Shown here in pieces: positions 1-11,370 of a stretch of 64,000 nt of DNA (the first letter of the stretch is position 1; each line of letters begins with the position of its first letter). Source of the stretch: Pycnopodia helianthoides (Eukaryota; Echinodermata; Asteroidea; Forcipulatida; Asteriidae); the NCBI GenBank assembly GCA_032158295.1, contig CM063257.1:13856332-13920331 (forward strand), read 5' to 3'. A program made the position numbers and the translations under genes. The notes below the pieces were generated by a model that saw nothing but the letters and a program-made list of their open reading frames with translations, ran no database searches and was not told the origin of the DNA.

Positions 1-30
1 ATCTGCAATAGACAAACGCGAAATTTTTGT

Positions 31-313
31 TTGTTATAATAATCCGATCCATTAATTAACCCCTTCACATTTTGACCAATCACAGCATTGGCTGCATCAC
101 CACTGCACATGTGGCCAGCACATGTGCACCTCTACAATGCCGCTCTTACGACATGAACGTGCGCGCTTTAAGTATACGCGCGCGCGCATGTTTACTTTTC
201 TAATGGGATTTGAGCATGTCGGATATTTCGGACTTTCGGTGGCGTGGCCAAGGTTGTGATTGGTCAACACGTAATGGGGCGCAGCTTAATGGGTCGTTAT
301 ATTGTGTTATAAC
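31..313. repeat. Degenerate foldback (MITE-like) element
   Basis: The left arm (from TTATAATAATCCGATCCATT to TTGACCAATCACA) is an imperfect reverse complement of the right arm (TGATTGGTCAACACGTAATG to TTATATTGTGTTATAA). The interior is rich in GCGC and CACATG and shows no reading frame. This is the layout of a non-autonomous foldback element. The ends are approximate and no target duplication was found. Confidence 0.5.
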
Positions 314-3300
314 ACACCTCTTGCTTGTTCTGTATTCTGGTTGGCTGAAACACGGTCACGTGGGATGAACTATTATAGGCTAGTGCATGAGATTTGCACA
401 ACCATGTAGTTTGTGGGAAATAGTTCCCGAAGCGGGCAATAGTCTTTCAATTTTTGACTGGTTACAGCGCCCTCAAGAGGTTGCCAGGCTCATCTTAATA
501 AGAAAAAAAGTAAATGTAGAGCTTGGGATCATCCTGACTTCTAAATCCAAGATGGCCGCCGTCGTCATCTTGAAAATTATGAGATGTGATAGCTCTGGCT
601 TCTGAAAAGTTTTTTAAAAAGTACTCGGAAAAAAAAATTAAGTACTCGAAAAAATTTAAAAAAACACCAGTAGTTTCAACAAAACCATCAAACATATTCT
701 GTCTAATTAATTTCTTAAATTTACAACATAATTTCAACTATTTTCGATCATTTTCCAATCCTTTTATCTTAAAGGAGATTATAAATTCAGAATGACTTTC
801 ATTTGAAATTATTTGATTAGAACACACGGAATGTTTATGCCAGAAGCTTAAGAATGCTCAATTTATATTTCTTCTTCATATATTTATTTACATCAGTTCT
901 TAGTGTCATTTTAGTCTTCAGATTGCAAAAAGTTTTAAATTGTTCACTATTTTTATAATACACCCTGCAAGTGGTTACTTTTTGGGGGTGGTCGGGGAGT
1001 TTTTATATTGCATACAGAAGAATCAAATTCACTGTATTATCCACAAGTAACTACTTTTTGGTAGTTTTCATTTTTTTTTCAGACGTCAAAAAGAGCCAAT
1101 AAGCCCTTCCTGCAGGGAATTTCAGCACATCGCAAACTCGGCACCAACAAACTCGGCACTTAACTTGCGCCTGTACCTAGGCCCCACGCCCATAGTCCTA
1201 CGAATTAAAGTGGGAATACTCAATATTAAATCGTCCAGTGTGGAAAACACTGTAATGGGATTGTTTTTGCTAAGTTGATAAATGGTTATAGGGTGAATGT
1301 GGAATGGCATCATGAGTCTCAGCGATCCCGGCCACAGTGACCTGGCGTGGTCGTCGTGCAAATTATCAAATGGGTTCTACGCTAGGTACTCTCTCGGTTA
1401 GGATTCCAATATCATTCAAGAAGGTAATCTCCGACGCATTGCAGTGATTGCGCAATCATGGCGCAATTAGCGAGCTTGCCATGATGTCCGATTTGTCACT
1501 AACTCGTTAATTATCGTGAAAAATACACCGTACTTTGATTAGTTTTCAAAATGATTTGTGTACCATGGGTAACTAAAATTGAACTTATTTTGAAAATTTT
1601 CGTTTCTTTACCAACCAAATACTTACACTTTTCAGGTTGATGGTTTTGTACATAGATACAAAACGCGCAATAATCGATTTCATAGTGACGTCATCCGGGA
1701 TATTAGGCCATCAAACAGTTATCCCACAAGTTTATAATCGAAAAAAAGTTTGCTGATTGGACGTATAATAGTTGAGATATGGGGGTCTTAAGATTTGCTT
1801 ATTTAATATTCATGTCATTATAACTAAGTAAGTTACTTATGTTAATTTATTATTTTTAACGGTAAGTTCAAGACCTAAGCTTTGATTGTTAAATAATCTC
1901 ACTCTTTCGTATTAAAGCAATGTTTGAATGCTTATGCAATTTAATTTCCACAAAGGGTACTTTTCGATAAAATTGACACAGTTAGATTAGTATTTTGTTT
2001 TATTTTAAACTTACACATCTGGGGGAAGGGGGTGGTAATCAGTGCAGTTGATTGCCAAAACTTGCCTTTAAAAGGCTATACAAGATGGAAATCTCATTGA
2101 CAGCAAATCTCACTCGATTATCGTTTGCTTTGGCAAGTTAACTGGACCTCTGAAGTCAAAACTAGCTCTCATTCTCGCAAACCGCACTTTAATTAGCTTT
2201 GTCAAACATTCAGACCTACAAATATTATACACATTTTGATCACCTTGTAGCTCGTCGATTATGCCAAAGAAGCGTCACCTTCATAAGCTTTTCAAAAAGG
2301 CCATACATTTGATTTGTTTCCCTTCCCTCAATGCTTTTCCACACAACCCTAGTCCAGTCTCCTTCAAATGAACTGAACAAAAATACAGGGGCCTATAAAT
2401 TGTGTACAGCATTATAACTGGAAAGCTCATTTTAGTAAATAACGAAACGTATAATTAATAATAAACCATAAAGTGTCTGCTTGCTGAAAAAACAACCAAA
2501 CGCTACCACATTTTGAAATATGATTTCACTTTACAAGTAAGCGCTTCGCGAAGCTTTGTGTTCGTTTTATCAATTAATTGTCCCCCCGGAGTATACAATT
2601 GCCCGGCCATCAAGCTGAGATGATAACGTGAACAGCACCGTCAAATTACACTGAGCAAAGTCTCGTGGTGCTTTGCAGTATAAATTAAGGGCCTTTCAAA
2701 ATCCTTCTGGAGACTTTGATTTCACTAGCAGCCCTGAAAACAAAGATGGTCAAGCAATCTAGCAGACTTGAGTATAAGTCAACTCTTCTTATCACCAGTT
2801 GCTCATGAAAAGAATGTTGTTGTTTTTCTTTCGTTTACAAGCTCAACAAAAGATTCAAGTTTTAAACTCCAATAAATCACTTCGTTTGTACACTTTTTGG
2901 CCTTGAGATGGTTTCTTGGTATGATATTAAGACTGGGAACCAAAATCAGGTTCGCATGAAGCCACTTTTTGGTTGAAGCAGCGCTATTAATTTGAGCCCA
3001 GGTACTCACGTAATCATACTAAGATTTATGTAAACACTTTAAAAATGATTATCATTATACTTTTCTTGATTTGAGGAAAATGAATAAAGCTGCACGTGCA
3101 AAAAAAATGCGATGTAATGTTGAAATTCAAGACGGACCCTGAATCTGGCGACAACATCATTTGTACCAATCGTTAAAGGAGCACGTTGCCTTCAAATCTC
3201 ATGAAATTTTACTGTTTGGAGGTGTTCCTTATAATTATTAAGAGTTGTTCTTGCAATAAAACACCTTTAATGTGTTATAATTAGTGAATGGTAATTTAAA

Positions 3301-3764
3301 AAAACAAAATTGACCTCTGACCCCCGAGACATGTCCCGCGAAATGTATACGTTTTCAAGCCGTCAATACGATCGTCGATGCAATAACAGTAACGGGTACC
3401 AGACCTTCTTACACCAAAGAAAGCATTGGTGTTACTAGGTTGGCCCCGCTAAAATCATACATTGTACGAGAACCCTGTCTTCGCGTCGTCTACTGTACTG
3501 CAGCATGCAGGGTGAGGTCTATGGGTGGTATGGCCGCGGAGTTTTGCTGCTGCTGGTACGTCCCTGGACGCCCGGACGGACCGAGACGTGGGGACTTGCT
3601 ACTTAATTATTTAACGTATGTTTTTTCTTTCTTTTTTTCAATCATTTATTAACTGGATATTTATTGGAATATCATAAACAAATGGTAATCGTAACATTTT
3701 TAATAAAATAATTGCTCAGTCGTAGTTCAACAGCTGCGACTGGAAATAAGACTAATAGAATTTG
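314..3764. other. Gene-free AT-rich stretch
   Basis: I see no coding region with a recognisable product here; the short frames have no domain or codon signature. There is one TGACGTCA palindrome at 1686-1693. From about 3175 there is a fragment beginning TTAAAGGAGCACGTTGCCTT, which resembles the TTAAAGG-tipped elements seen elsewhere in the window but lacks a matching right end. Confidence 0.5.
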
Positions 3765-3810
3765 TCCGCCATTTATGGGAGTCAAAATCTTGACTCCCAT
3801 AAATGGCGGA
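3765..3810. repeat. Perfect 20-bp palindrome with 6-nt loop
   Basis: The arms 3765-3784 and 3791-3810 are exact reverse complements (TCCGCCATTTATGGGAGTCA) around AAATCT. The same GACTCC / GGCCATTTT wording recurs in a repeat fragment near 36,340-36,376, so this is probably the centre or end of a dispersed foldback family rather than a gene feature. Confidence 0.7.
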
Positions 3811-3889
3811 GCGTTTTGTTTCGGGAAAGTTATCAAAAGCGAAGCATTTCTAAGGCACGTTTGTGTGGATCATTATATTCTACTTTTTA

Positions 3890-4037
3890 AACACCCCCAC
3901 GTGACATGCTCTCCGCCAATAGGAATAGCGAAACTGTCTGTGGTATTTATGAACATCCGTTCAAACACGGCCACGTGACATGCTCTCCACCAATCAGAAT
4001 GGATAAACTCTCCGAGGTATTTATGAATATTTTATTA
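3890..4037. repeat. Two tandem ~74-bp units with CACGTGACATGCTCTCC
   Basis: CACGTGACATGCTCTCC followed by CCAAT-type sequence and a GGTATTTATGAA block occurs twice with a 74-bp period. The CACGTG and CCAAT words are promoter-like, but no gene is recognisable downstream, so it is listed as a short duplication. Confidence 0.6.
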
Positions 4038-4765
4038 AAGCAAATAATAAATAAAACTAGGAATGAACTATGTACAAGAGAGAAGCGAGAGCATGATGCT
4101 GTTAGAGTAGGCCGAGGCTTGTAGAAAACAGCCTATATATACAGACAAAAAACAAACAGCGAATCACTAGACGAGTAGGCCTACAAGACAGACAATACGA
4201 ACAATGACATTACAAAATGCTGACGACAAAATACAAAGAGTTAAAGTACTAGGCTAAAACACAACTTCACAGTAACGTTATGATGACGTTACGTGTTTGC
4301 TGGGAGGCTAACTGAAGACGACAAAAGTACATTCAGATAAGTGGTAAAGGGGAGAAAACGCTACGGTTACAATATAGTGAGAGAGGAGGACTCTTTTATA
4401 CGAGATATAGGTTTAGACCCCAAACATGTTTGCAGTTGACGACAATTTTGTCTGCTCTGTTAGAGCACGATACGGACAACAGCCAAGCTCTGCCCCCGCT
4501 ACAATTGCCCCTCTCCGGTATTTGGCAACCGGTACATTCGCCATCGTTGTCGGTGACACCCTTCCCCTCGTCAGCCCGCCTACAGCTTGGCGAGCAATCA
4601 GTTAGGACCATCCTCACCGTATTGGGCACAGAAAGGAAATACATTATATTTCCGGAACTCCATGATGACCCCAGTTTGGTGGCTCTGAAACAAGGTTTTT
4701 TCAGAGTTTCGGGTGACCTTTTGTTTGCACGATACTTTTTTCAACTTATCGTAATGTAACCTATT

Positions 4766-5010
4766 TTAAAGGAACATTACAGAATTGGTTTTTGCTAACA
4801 AAACAGTTGCTGGCAGTGTAAGCACTTTATGTAATCCACCATATACATAAACTGACAAACCTGTAGAAGTTTGAGATCGATCGGCCATCTGGGTCACGAG
4901 AAATTAGTGAAAAGCCAATTACACATCTGCATAAAATGAATAAAACGCTCATTGAGCGATAAACTCTAATCGGAAAATTAGTTTATTCATTTCTCATCAA
5001 ATATGGCATT
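4766..5010 (+). repeat. Partial TTAAAGG-tipped MITE
   Basis: It begins TTTTAAAGGAACATTACAGAATTGG. It shares an internal block (CCTGTAGAAGTTTGAG... GGCCATC ... GAGAAATTAGTGAAAAG) with the complete element at 29996-30362. The right terminal repeat is not recognisable here, so the copy seems truncated. Confidence 0.5.
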
Positions 5011-5451
5011 TCCGGAAGTTAAAAATTTCAAATTTCATACTTAAAAAAATTTTCATACTTTTTACACATACACTACTCACAAATGTTACAACATGTTGTA
5101 TATCCATAAGTGGTCTCAAACTTTGCCACAGAGATGTTACCTATTTGACCTTCACTTCCGGTTGAAATCGGGTATGCATTGACCCGCTGTTAAACCGCGG
5201 GAAAATAACTGCACTGAAAACACACACAAAGCGTGATCTATACCGATTGCATTGTGAGCGGCTTTCCTCTATTGACCACAAGGATCAAAAGTCCAAACAT
5301 GCTTGTACTCTAGTCTTTGTTCAAGGTTCACGCAACCTGATTTTGGCAAAAGCTTTGTTAGTCTCTAAAACAGCCGTCCATGCGTCCATGGACATATTCA
5401 CCGAACACCTTGTTTTTGTTTCAACAAAAATTTAAGTCTAGTTTTCTTTTT

Positions 5452-5602
5452 AGGTGTTCGGACAAAAGTCCGAAGACCTCTTGTTTTTGTTCGTTTTTTT
5501 CTTCTTCTTTTTAGGTGTTCGGGCCAACAGCCCGGAACACCTCTTATTTTTGTTCGTTTTTTTTTCTTTTTAGGTGTTCGGAGAGCTTTGCTCCGAACAC
5601 CT
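5452..5602. repeat. Three tandem hairpins with AGGTGTTCGG stems
   Basis: Stem-loops lie at 5452-5479, 5513-5542 and 5572-5602, spaced about 60 bp and separated by TTGTTTTTGTTCG and T-rich linkers. The outer stem (AGGTGTTCGG / CCGAACACCT) is shared. The loop-proximal bases differ between units but remain paired: GGAC/GTCC, GGGC/GCCC, GGAG/CTCC. An isolated right half-stem occurs at 5401-5410 and a left half-stem at 37272. The function is unknown. Confidence 0.65.
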
Positions 5603-5612
5603 TTTGTTTTTG

Positions 5613-5643
5613 TTCGTTTTTTTTTTTTTTTTTTTTTTTTTTA
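5613..5643. repeat. Poly(T) run
   Basis: About 23 or more consecutive T residues directly follow the third hairpin. This could be the A-tail of a minus-strand retroposed sequence, or simple slippage. Confidence 0.6.
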
Positions 5644-5767
5644 CTTCTTCTTCTCCACGGCGATTGTCCGCTAACGAAGACACACTTCCCAAACTCACAT
5701 AAACTTGAAACTTGAAACTTAGTTAGATATTTATTAGTAGATGAAACGGTTTTTGGTTTTGTCATCA

Positions 5768-7588
5768 TGACGTCATCAGGTGTCAAATTACACCGTTTTT
5801 AAGGTTTAAAAGGGACCATTTGCTTTTTACTGTAGATTCGGCAATTGGAAAGCTATGATGTTCATAATTACGCATCTGATAGATCAAGACTGGGATAACA
5901 TTTGAAAAGTTTACGCCAAAGTCCCATGATCTTTACTTCCGGTCGAACCGGAAGGTCAAAGTTTGCCTTTGTGTTTTTTCGTGAAAAATTTCAATTTTTG
6001 GGCATAACTCAAGACTGAAATCGAATTGAACATTGAAACTCATAATACAATTGAACCTCAATATCAAGACGACACAAACTTGATGATGTTATGATGACGT
6101 CATCAGGTTTTGAATTAAAATAAATCAAAGTTTATTATTTGTAAAAATCATAACTCGTGAACAACATGTTGGATTTTTACAATCTACACATCATCGGACA
6201 GGTCGTTGAAGATGTAACAAACGCTACACAAACCTTGACCCAAATTGACTTTGACTTCCGGTTCAAACCGGAAGTTAAAAACTTCAGAAATTCATATCTT
6301 AAATACTAGTAAACTTTTCTGCACGATTTTTGTATCAGGTTGTAGAACGTTTAGTCTGCCCAAACTTTTGCGCAGAGATACCAATATTTTAATCTTTACA
6401 TCTGGTCGAAAAAGCGCCCGTTTAAGTTGACCCGCATTGACGACGCACGATAGTGAAAGAATACATGTACAAATACGCTGTACCTGTACAGCCACATGTA
6501 CATTGTACGTTTGGTTAAGTTTACGTGTGCGTTGCACTGAACAGCTACATGTTGGAATACATCGTCGCTGTTGTTTCATCGATATTGCATACCCAAAGAT
6601 AGTCCGTCTAATATTTGAAAAATTCATAACTCCGGAACCCCATTTTAGATTTTTACAATCTACACATCATCGGATAGATCGTTAAAAGTTCAACAAACGC
6701 TACACAAATTTTGACCCCATTTGACCTTAACTTCAAGTTCAGACGGGAAGTTGAACATTTTCAGAAATTTATATCTCAAAAACTCCATATCAAATCAAGA
6801 TAAGGAGATAGAGGTAATATAGGTATTTATTATTTTATTGTGTGCGTGACACGACTTGACCTCTACTTCCGGTCGAAAAAGGAAGTGCCTTGTAATTTAA
6901 AAGTGGCAAATTTTTTGAAGTTTTTTTAACAGTGTTAAAGTCAAGCAAGGGTCTGGTTTTAAAAAATAAGACAAGTGACGTCATAAAAGTCAAGAGTGCC
7001 CTCTAGCGGCAGGTCGAAAACAGTTAAAAATACACCTTTACTAGATGTCTGTAGCGAAGTTTAGGATAATTGTTTCAAAATTGGTATACATAATGACCTT
7101 TATGCAGAAAACATATGTGTGAAGTTTTAGATTGATGACGTCATCATGTGTCACGTGGTATTGCCTTAAAGATTTACTTTTTGAAACCACAAGTTCGACT
7201 GAGTTTAAAGCATGTTGATAGATAATGATATTGACCACGTAAATCTAAAGAAACAACATGATGACGTCATTTCTTTCTTTGTTACAAATATTTGAAATTT
7301 TGACCAATTATTACGGGTATTTATTGACCCGCTGTCAAACCACGGGAAAATAACTGCACTGAAAACACACACAATGCATGATCTATACCAGTTGCATCGT
7401 GAGCTGCTTTTCGCTCTATTCTAGTCTCTGTTCAAGGTTCACGTAACCTGATTTTGGCAACAGCTTTGTTAGTCTCTATAAAACTTTGATCGCCAAGCTG
7501 AAACTTTGCATGTATCCAAATTGGGATATGTTACATCAAAAAAAATTGTTCACACGACGATGACGCCATCAAGGGTGATATGACGTCA
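5768..7588. promoter_or_regulatory. Cluster of six TGACGTCA (CRE-type) palindromes
   Basis: Exact TGACGTCA lies at 5768, 6095, 6976, 7136, 7262 and 7581. Most copies are followed by TC or TCATCAGG. Chance expectation is about one per 65 kb at even base composition. TGACGTCA is the known CREB/ATF binding core. Because the sites sit inside recurring repeat blocks, they may be inherited from a repeat consensus rather than form a working enhancer. Confidence 0.4.
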
Positions 7589-8296
7589 CCTTTATGGTGC
7601 AGGTTCAAGATCTATATACTGAGTAGTAAATGCTTGGTCCTGGGGGGGAAATACTCTTCCCGAACACCTTGTTTTTGTGCTTGCAACAAAAACTTATATC
7701 TAGTTCTTCCTCTTCTTCTTCTCCCCCGTCTTTGTCCACTAACAAAAGCACACTTCCCAAGCTCATATCAACTTGAAATTTCACATATAGTTATATATTT
7801 ATTAGGAGATGATATTGAAATACACCAAATCAAAGTTTATTATTTAAATAAATCATAACACAAGAACCCTAAATTGGATTGTTACAATCTAAACGTTATC
7901 GGAAAGGGAATTAAACACTCAACAAACAATTCAAACAGTGTGACCCCATTTGACCTCAACTTCCGGTTCAAATCGGAAGTTGAATATTTCAAAAATTCAT
8001 ATCTCAATAACTACTTATCATTTCATCACAATTTTTAGATTGTAGGTCTATTAGCCTGCTCAAACTTTTGCACAAAAATAATTTCGATTTGACCTAAATT
8101 TGTGGACGAAATCAGACGTAAGACGCTATCTTTTGTTGTCCCGCATTTACTGTGTATATGCAAAAGCACTGTGGCTGGTTGTTTCGCTCCATTGATTAGA
8201 CGGTTCATTGATCAGAATGTCCACAAAGCCTGGTTTGGTATGAGGCTGTGCAAACATGCTAAATGACAGCACTTTTGTCATCCAACTAAGACACAC

Positions 8297-8366
8297 TTTC
8301 GGTGGTCTGGTGGTAAGACATCTGCTCTAGCAGTGCAACTGTCTTGGGTTCGAATCCCACCCGAGT
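8297..8366 (+). repeat. tRNA-like sequence (SINE head or tRNA pseudogene)
   Basis: A perfect pol III B box (GGTTCGAATCC, 8347-8357) sits in a T-arm-like hairpin (TGGG...CCCA). An A-box-like TGGTCTGGTGG begins at 8303. The ends pair imperfectly (TTTCGGTG with CACCCGAG). The anticodon arm has only a 4-nt loop, so it is not a convincing functional tRNA. A tRNA-derived SINE head is the better reading. Confidence 0.5.
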
Positions 8367-8379
8367 AATGTGCCTGTTT

Positions 8380-9300
8380 TTTGTGTTTTTACGCAACTCG
8401 GGAAAGTACTAAGTATACATAGGGAAAGGGTTATATGGGTTATAAAAAACTTGATATAAATTCTGCTTTGAAATCAAATTGATGCATCGGTTTCCGAATT
8501 ATTCAATGTTTCTTATTTCAAATTTAAAAATCTTAAGAGTTTATCAATATTTCGTACAAAGACATGTTTACACTAACTGGGTATTTCGAACGCTGACCTG
8601 GCGAGATAGCTCCTAGATTTACCTACACAGAAGTGAGTTTTCTTAATAATGATATATGAATCTTTATTATTAATAAATTAGTACCAATGCGACCAGTCTG
8701 TAGGTTGGGTTGGCCAGAAATCTTGACTTACCTTTTTTATTTTAGGCCTGTTTAATTTTGATATTTAATATTATATTGTGTACCATTCGACTTCTTTAAG
8801 ATTAAGATTACACTTACACTGCTGCAAAAACTTTGTACTTTTTAGTTTTCATGTGCTCTTGTATTTTTATTGGTTGCTATTGATATATTTTTTCATAAGG
8901 CATACTTGATTAAATATAACATAAACACAATTATTTTTAACTATAGATCTGCTGTCCAATCATCAGTACCTCTGCCCCTTTTTGAGAGCTCTACCGATTA
9001 CATCAACACCTCATGGAGCTGCACCTGAAAATGTTCAAGGGGACATTTAAGAATATTCCGATGTGTAAGTTTATGGTGCAAACTAAAAACGTGCCTACAT
9101 GTACAGTATAGCCGGATGCACCTACTAGTATAATGAACACCAAATCATGAACTCATCATATTTACAGTTGTTTAGAATATGAATGGTGGTGTTACACTGG
9201 TTAGAATAATGCCTTGTGGAAAGTTAGTTTTTGTGTTATTTCATTGATCTTTTTGTTATTTTGAATGGAACGTACATATGTTCAGATGTAATGCACCTTA
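8380..9300. other. No confident gene; one exon-like segment at 8947-9064
   Basis: The stretch is AT-rich. The segment 8947-9064 is preceded by TTTTTAACTATAG and followed by GTAAGT, so it has good splice borders. One frame is open for about 34 codons and closes at a TAA near 9050, which would make the donor lie after the stop. I cannot assign a product. Confidence 0.25.
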
Positions 9301-9768
9301 GTCAATTGTTACCCGGCCCCCCAGGACCCCGGGGATGTGGGCCGGGGTGTGATTTTGTGAATTGTTACAAACATTGTTTCATTCCCGGCTAAGTCCCCAC
9401 AGGGCCGGGCAGTTTTTTTCTGTACACCCGGCCCAAGTCCCCGCCCCCCGGAGCCGGGCATCATGTAAGAATGCCTGCATACTACCCGGCATAGTGCCCC
9501 GGCATAGTGCCCCTGTTCAGGTACTTGTGCAGACCAGAGTTAACCCACATACGGGCCGGCACAGTTGTAAGTACGTCCCCGGTACACTCCTATAGATCCC
9601 GGGGTAGTTCCCGGCCCTTTTGAGAAGCTGCACGGCCGGCCGGCCCTGCATAAGTCCTGCCTAGGTCCCTGCAGGGCCGGGGCACATTGGGCTGTTACAC
9701 CCCCGGCCATATCCCATCTAGTGCCCGGCTATTGCCTGGGGTCCTGGGGTCCGGGGTTGCAATTGACT
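9301..9768. repeat. GC-rich MITE with CCCGG subterminal motifs
   Basis: The left end GTCAATTGTTACCCGG mirrors the right end CCGGGGTTGCAATTGAC, with TA on both sides (CTTA| and |TAGTG) as a possible target duplication. Inside, CCGGC/GCCGG and CCCCGG words recur in both orientations, unlike the AT-rich flanks. There is no coding potential. The layout (short tips, dense inverted subterminal motifs) suggests a non-autonomous cut-and-paste element of about 468 bp. Confidence 0.6.
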
Positions 9769-10028
9769 AGTGCATAACAATATATTACCAACTGTCCATC
9801 AATTAAAGTATACATGTACCAATACGTAGATCCAGATGACTTTGCAGTTTGATTAAAAGGATGTGGATTTGAAACCCTTCGTTGTGTTTATTAAGTTAAC
9901 ACGAAGTAAACTTGCATTCAACAAGAAGTATACTCTAAGTCTAGATTTATTACTTCAACTAATTTTAGTATTTAAATTAATTTGCATCTTCTTTAGTTCT
10001 CCTATTTCTGGGATTGCATCGTATTTAA

Positions 10029-10229
10029 ATGCAAAAAAAGCAAATCGCCTATGTGAGTGGTCCAGGCTGCTCATGTAAAGACTGTCAAAATGTGGTAGCT
10101 ACTGTACATGGTGCGGAAAACAATAATTTACCTGAAGATGATGAAGATTCAGAATGTGACTCCAGTTCTGTTTCAAGTAATATTAGTACCCATCACGATG
10201 TGATACTTACTGAAGGTGTCAATTTTTAA
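10029..10229 (+). CDS. Small hypothetical ORF or terminal exon with CSCKDC motif
   Basis: This is a 66-codon frame with a cysteine motif near residues 14-19 (CSCKDC), then an acidic, serine-rich tail (EDDEDSECDSSSVSSN). A TAA lies directly upstream of the ATG in frame. It is either a stand-alone start or the last exon of a longer gene whose earlier exons I cannot place. Acidic tails after a Cys cluster are common at protein C-termini. No family is recognised, and it may be transposon debris. Confidence 0.25.
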   Translation: MQKKQIAYVSGPGCSCKDCQNVVATVHGAENNNLPEDDEDSECDSSSVSSNISTHHDVILTEGVNF

Positions 10230-10554
10230 GTGGAATTTTTTAATGAATGTGATAATGCAGAATGTTACATGCAGTAACGTTGAAGAAGACAATGATGTTG
10301 AAGTTTAATTGAGTATATCGCACTTGTTTCTGTATTAAAATGTAACTGCTTTTTTAAAGTTGTAAAACTTGTTGACAGTGTATGCTTAAAATAGCATTAC
10401 TTAAAGCTTGCCTTGATAATGTGAAGTTCTTTCTGTGCAAATGTATTAAGAGCTGATTTCAAAAAAAGCTAAGATTGATTTTAACCATGTAACACAATCA
10501 ATCAAATGGCTAAACAGAGTGTGATGTCACAATACAAATCACTGTGGTAGTATA

Positions 10555-10806
10555 CTTAAAGGCAGGGTGTACTTTCTGTAATTTCTTCACAAGTTCACCC
10601 CAAAGTTTAAATCGGAAGCCTATGTCAGGCATCTGAAAGCATATAATTCTATGCAACTAGGGTGTTGTTTCTTGTAACATTTTCTTGCAACTTCAAGGAC
10701 CAATTGAGCCCAAAGAGTCACAGGTTTTTTTTATTGTGTGCATATGTTTGGATACGCTAAGTGAGGATACTGGTCTCAGTTACTAAAAGTATACCCTGCC
10801 TTTAAG
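10555..10806. repeat. MITE with CTTAAAGGCAGGGTGTACTTT tips
   Basis: The left CTTAAAGGCAGGGTGTACTT is mirrored by AAGTATACCCTGCCTTTAAG at the right end. The element is about 252 bp and non-coding. The TTAA-containing tips resemble the TTTAAAGG group found several times in this window, which suggests one non-autonomous family with TTAA-type insertion. Confidence 0.65.
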
Positions 10807-10983
10807 ATTGCATACATGTGCCTTGCTGTTAAAGATCAATATGTTTACTCAGGCAAACTTATTTAACAAGAAGTTTAAGTTAAGAAAGGTTTTGCTGGTG
10901 TTGTATAGGGCTGTAGAAGTCATGTACTAATATCATTCCATTTCATTTGTTTACCAATGTATTTCACAGGTTTTTAAGTATTC

Positions 10984-11158
10984 TGTGTGTGTGTGTGTGT
11001 GTGGACACACAGAAGGGCATATGTGGGGTCCTGACAACAAGGGAACAAGGGACCCACAAGGTCATTTTCAATAGGAACAATTGGGCCCCACAAGGGAATT
11101 CTTCAGAAAGGGAATAATAGAACAACAATAGCAGTACCCACAAACCGGATCCGTAAGG

Positions 11159-11199
<41 letters not shown>

Positions 11200-11370
11200 T
11201 TTGTAGTGACATTCAAACCGTGGACTTACAACAAAAGGGACAATAGGTCCACGTTTGCTATCACAAAGGAAAACAATGGGTCCACGTTTGTCAGGACAAA
11301 GAGTTGAACAAAGGAGGGTCCACGATTGGAGGTCATTACACACTTGTGTGTGTGTGTGTGTGTGTGTGTG
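10984..11370. repeat. Three (GT)n microsatellites
   Basis: GT runs lie at 10984-11003, about 11159-11198 and about 11345-11370. They are separated by about 155 and 147 bp of unique sequence that repeats GGGACCCACAAGG / GGGTCCACG phrases. The apparent frames across them are simple-repeat artefacts. Confidence 0.85.

Larger units (their letters stand above)
5060..8060. repeat. Complex of diverged, internally duplicated repeats
   Basis: Blocks of this AT-rich stretch recur within it. About 5153-5375 matches about 7310-7485 (GACCCGCTGT...AAACCRCGGGAAAATAACTGCAC, then CAAGGTTCACG...AACCTGATTTTGGCAA). About 5641-5745 matches about 7705-7812 (CTAACRAARRCACACTTCCCAA). The phrase TTTGACCTYAACTTCCGGTT followed by its reverse complement recurs near 5156, 5935, 6255, 6733, 6868 and 7959. 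No protein is recognisable. It reads as several copies of one unnamed repeat family. Confidence 0.55.

Noticed and set aside
4430..4759. A 109-codon plus-strand frame
   Set aside because: No domain, no splice or promoter support, and the end runs into repeat sequence; the opposite strand is open too.
8297..8366. A functional tRNA gene
   Set aside because: The B box is perfect but the anticodon arm lacks a 7-nt loop and the acceptor pairing is imperfect.
10964..11343. Minus-strand frames over the GT microsatellites
   Set aside because: Thr-His repeats from (GT)n; not coding.
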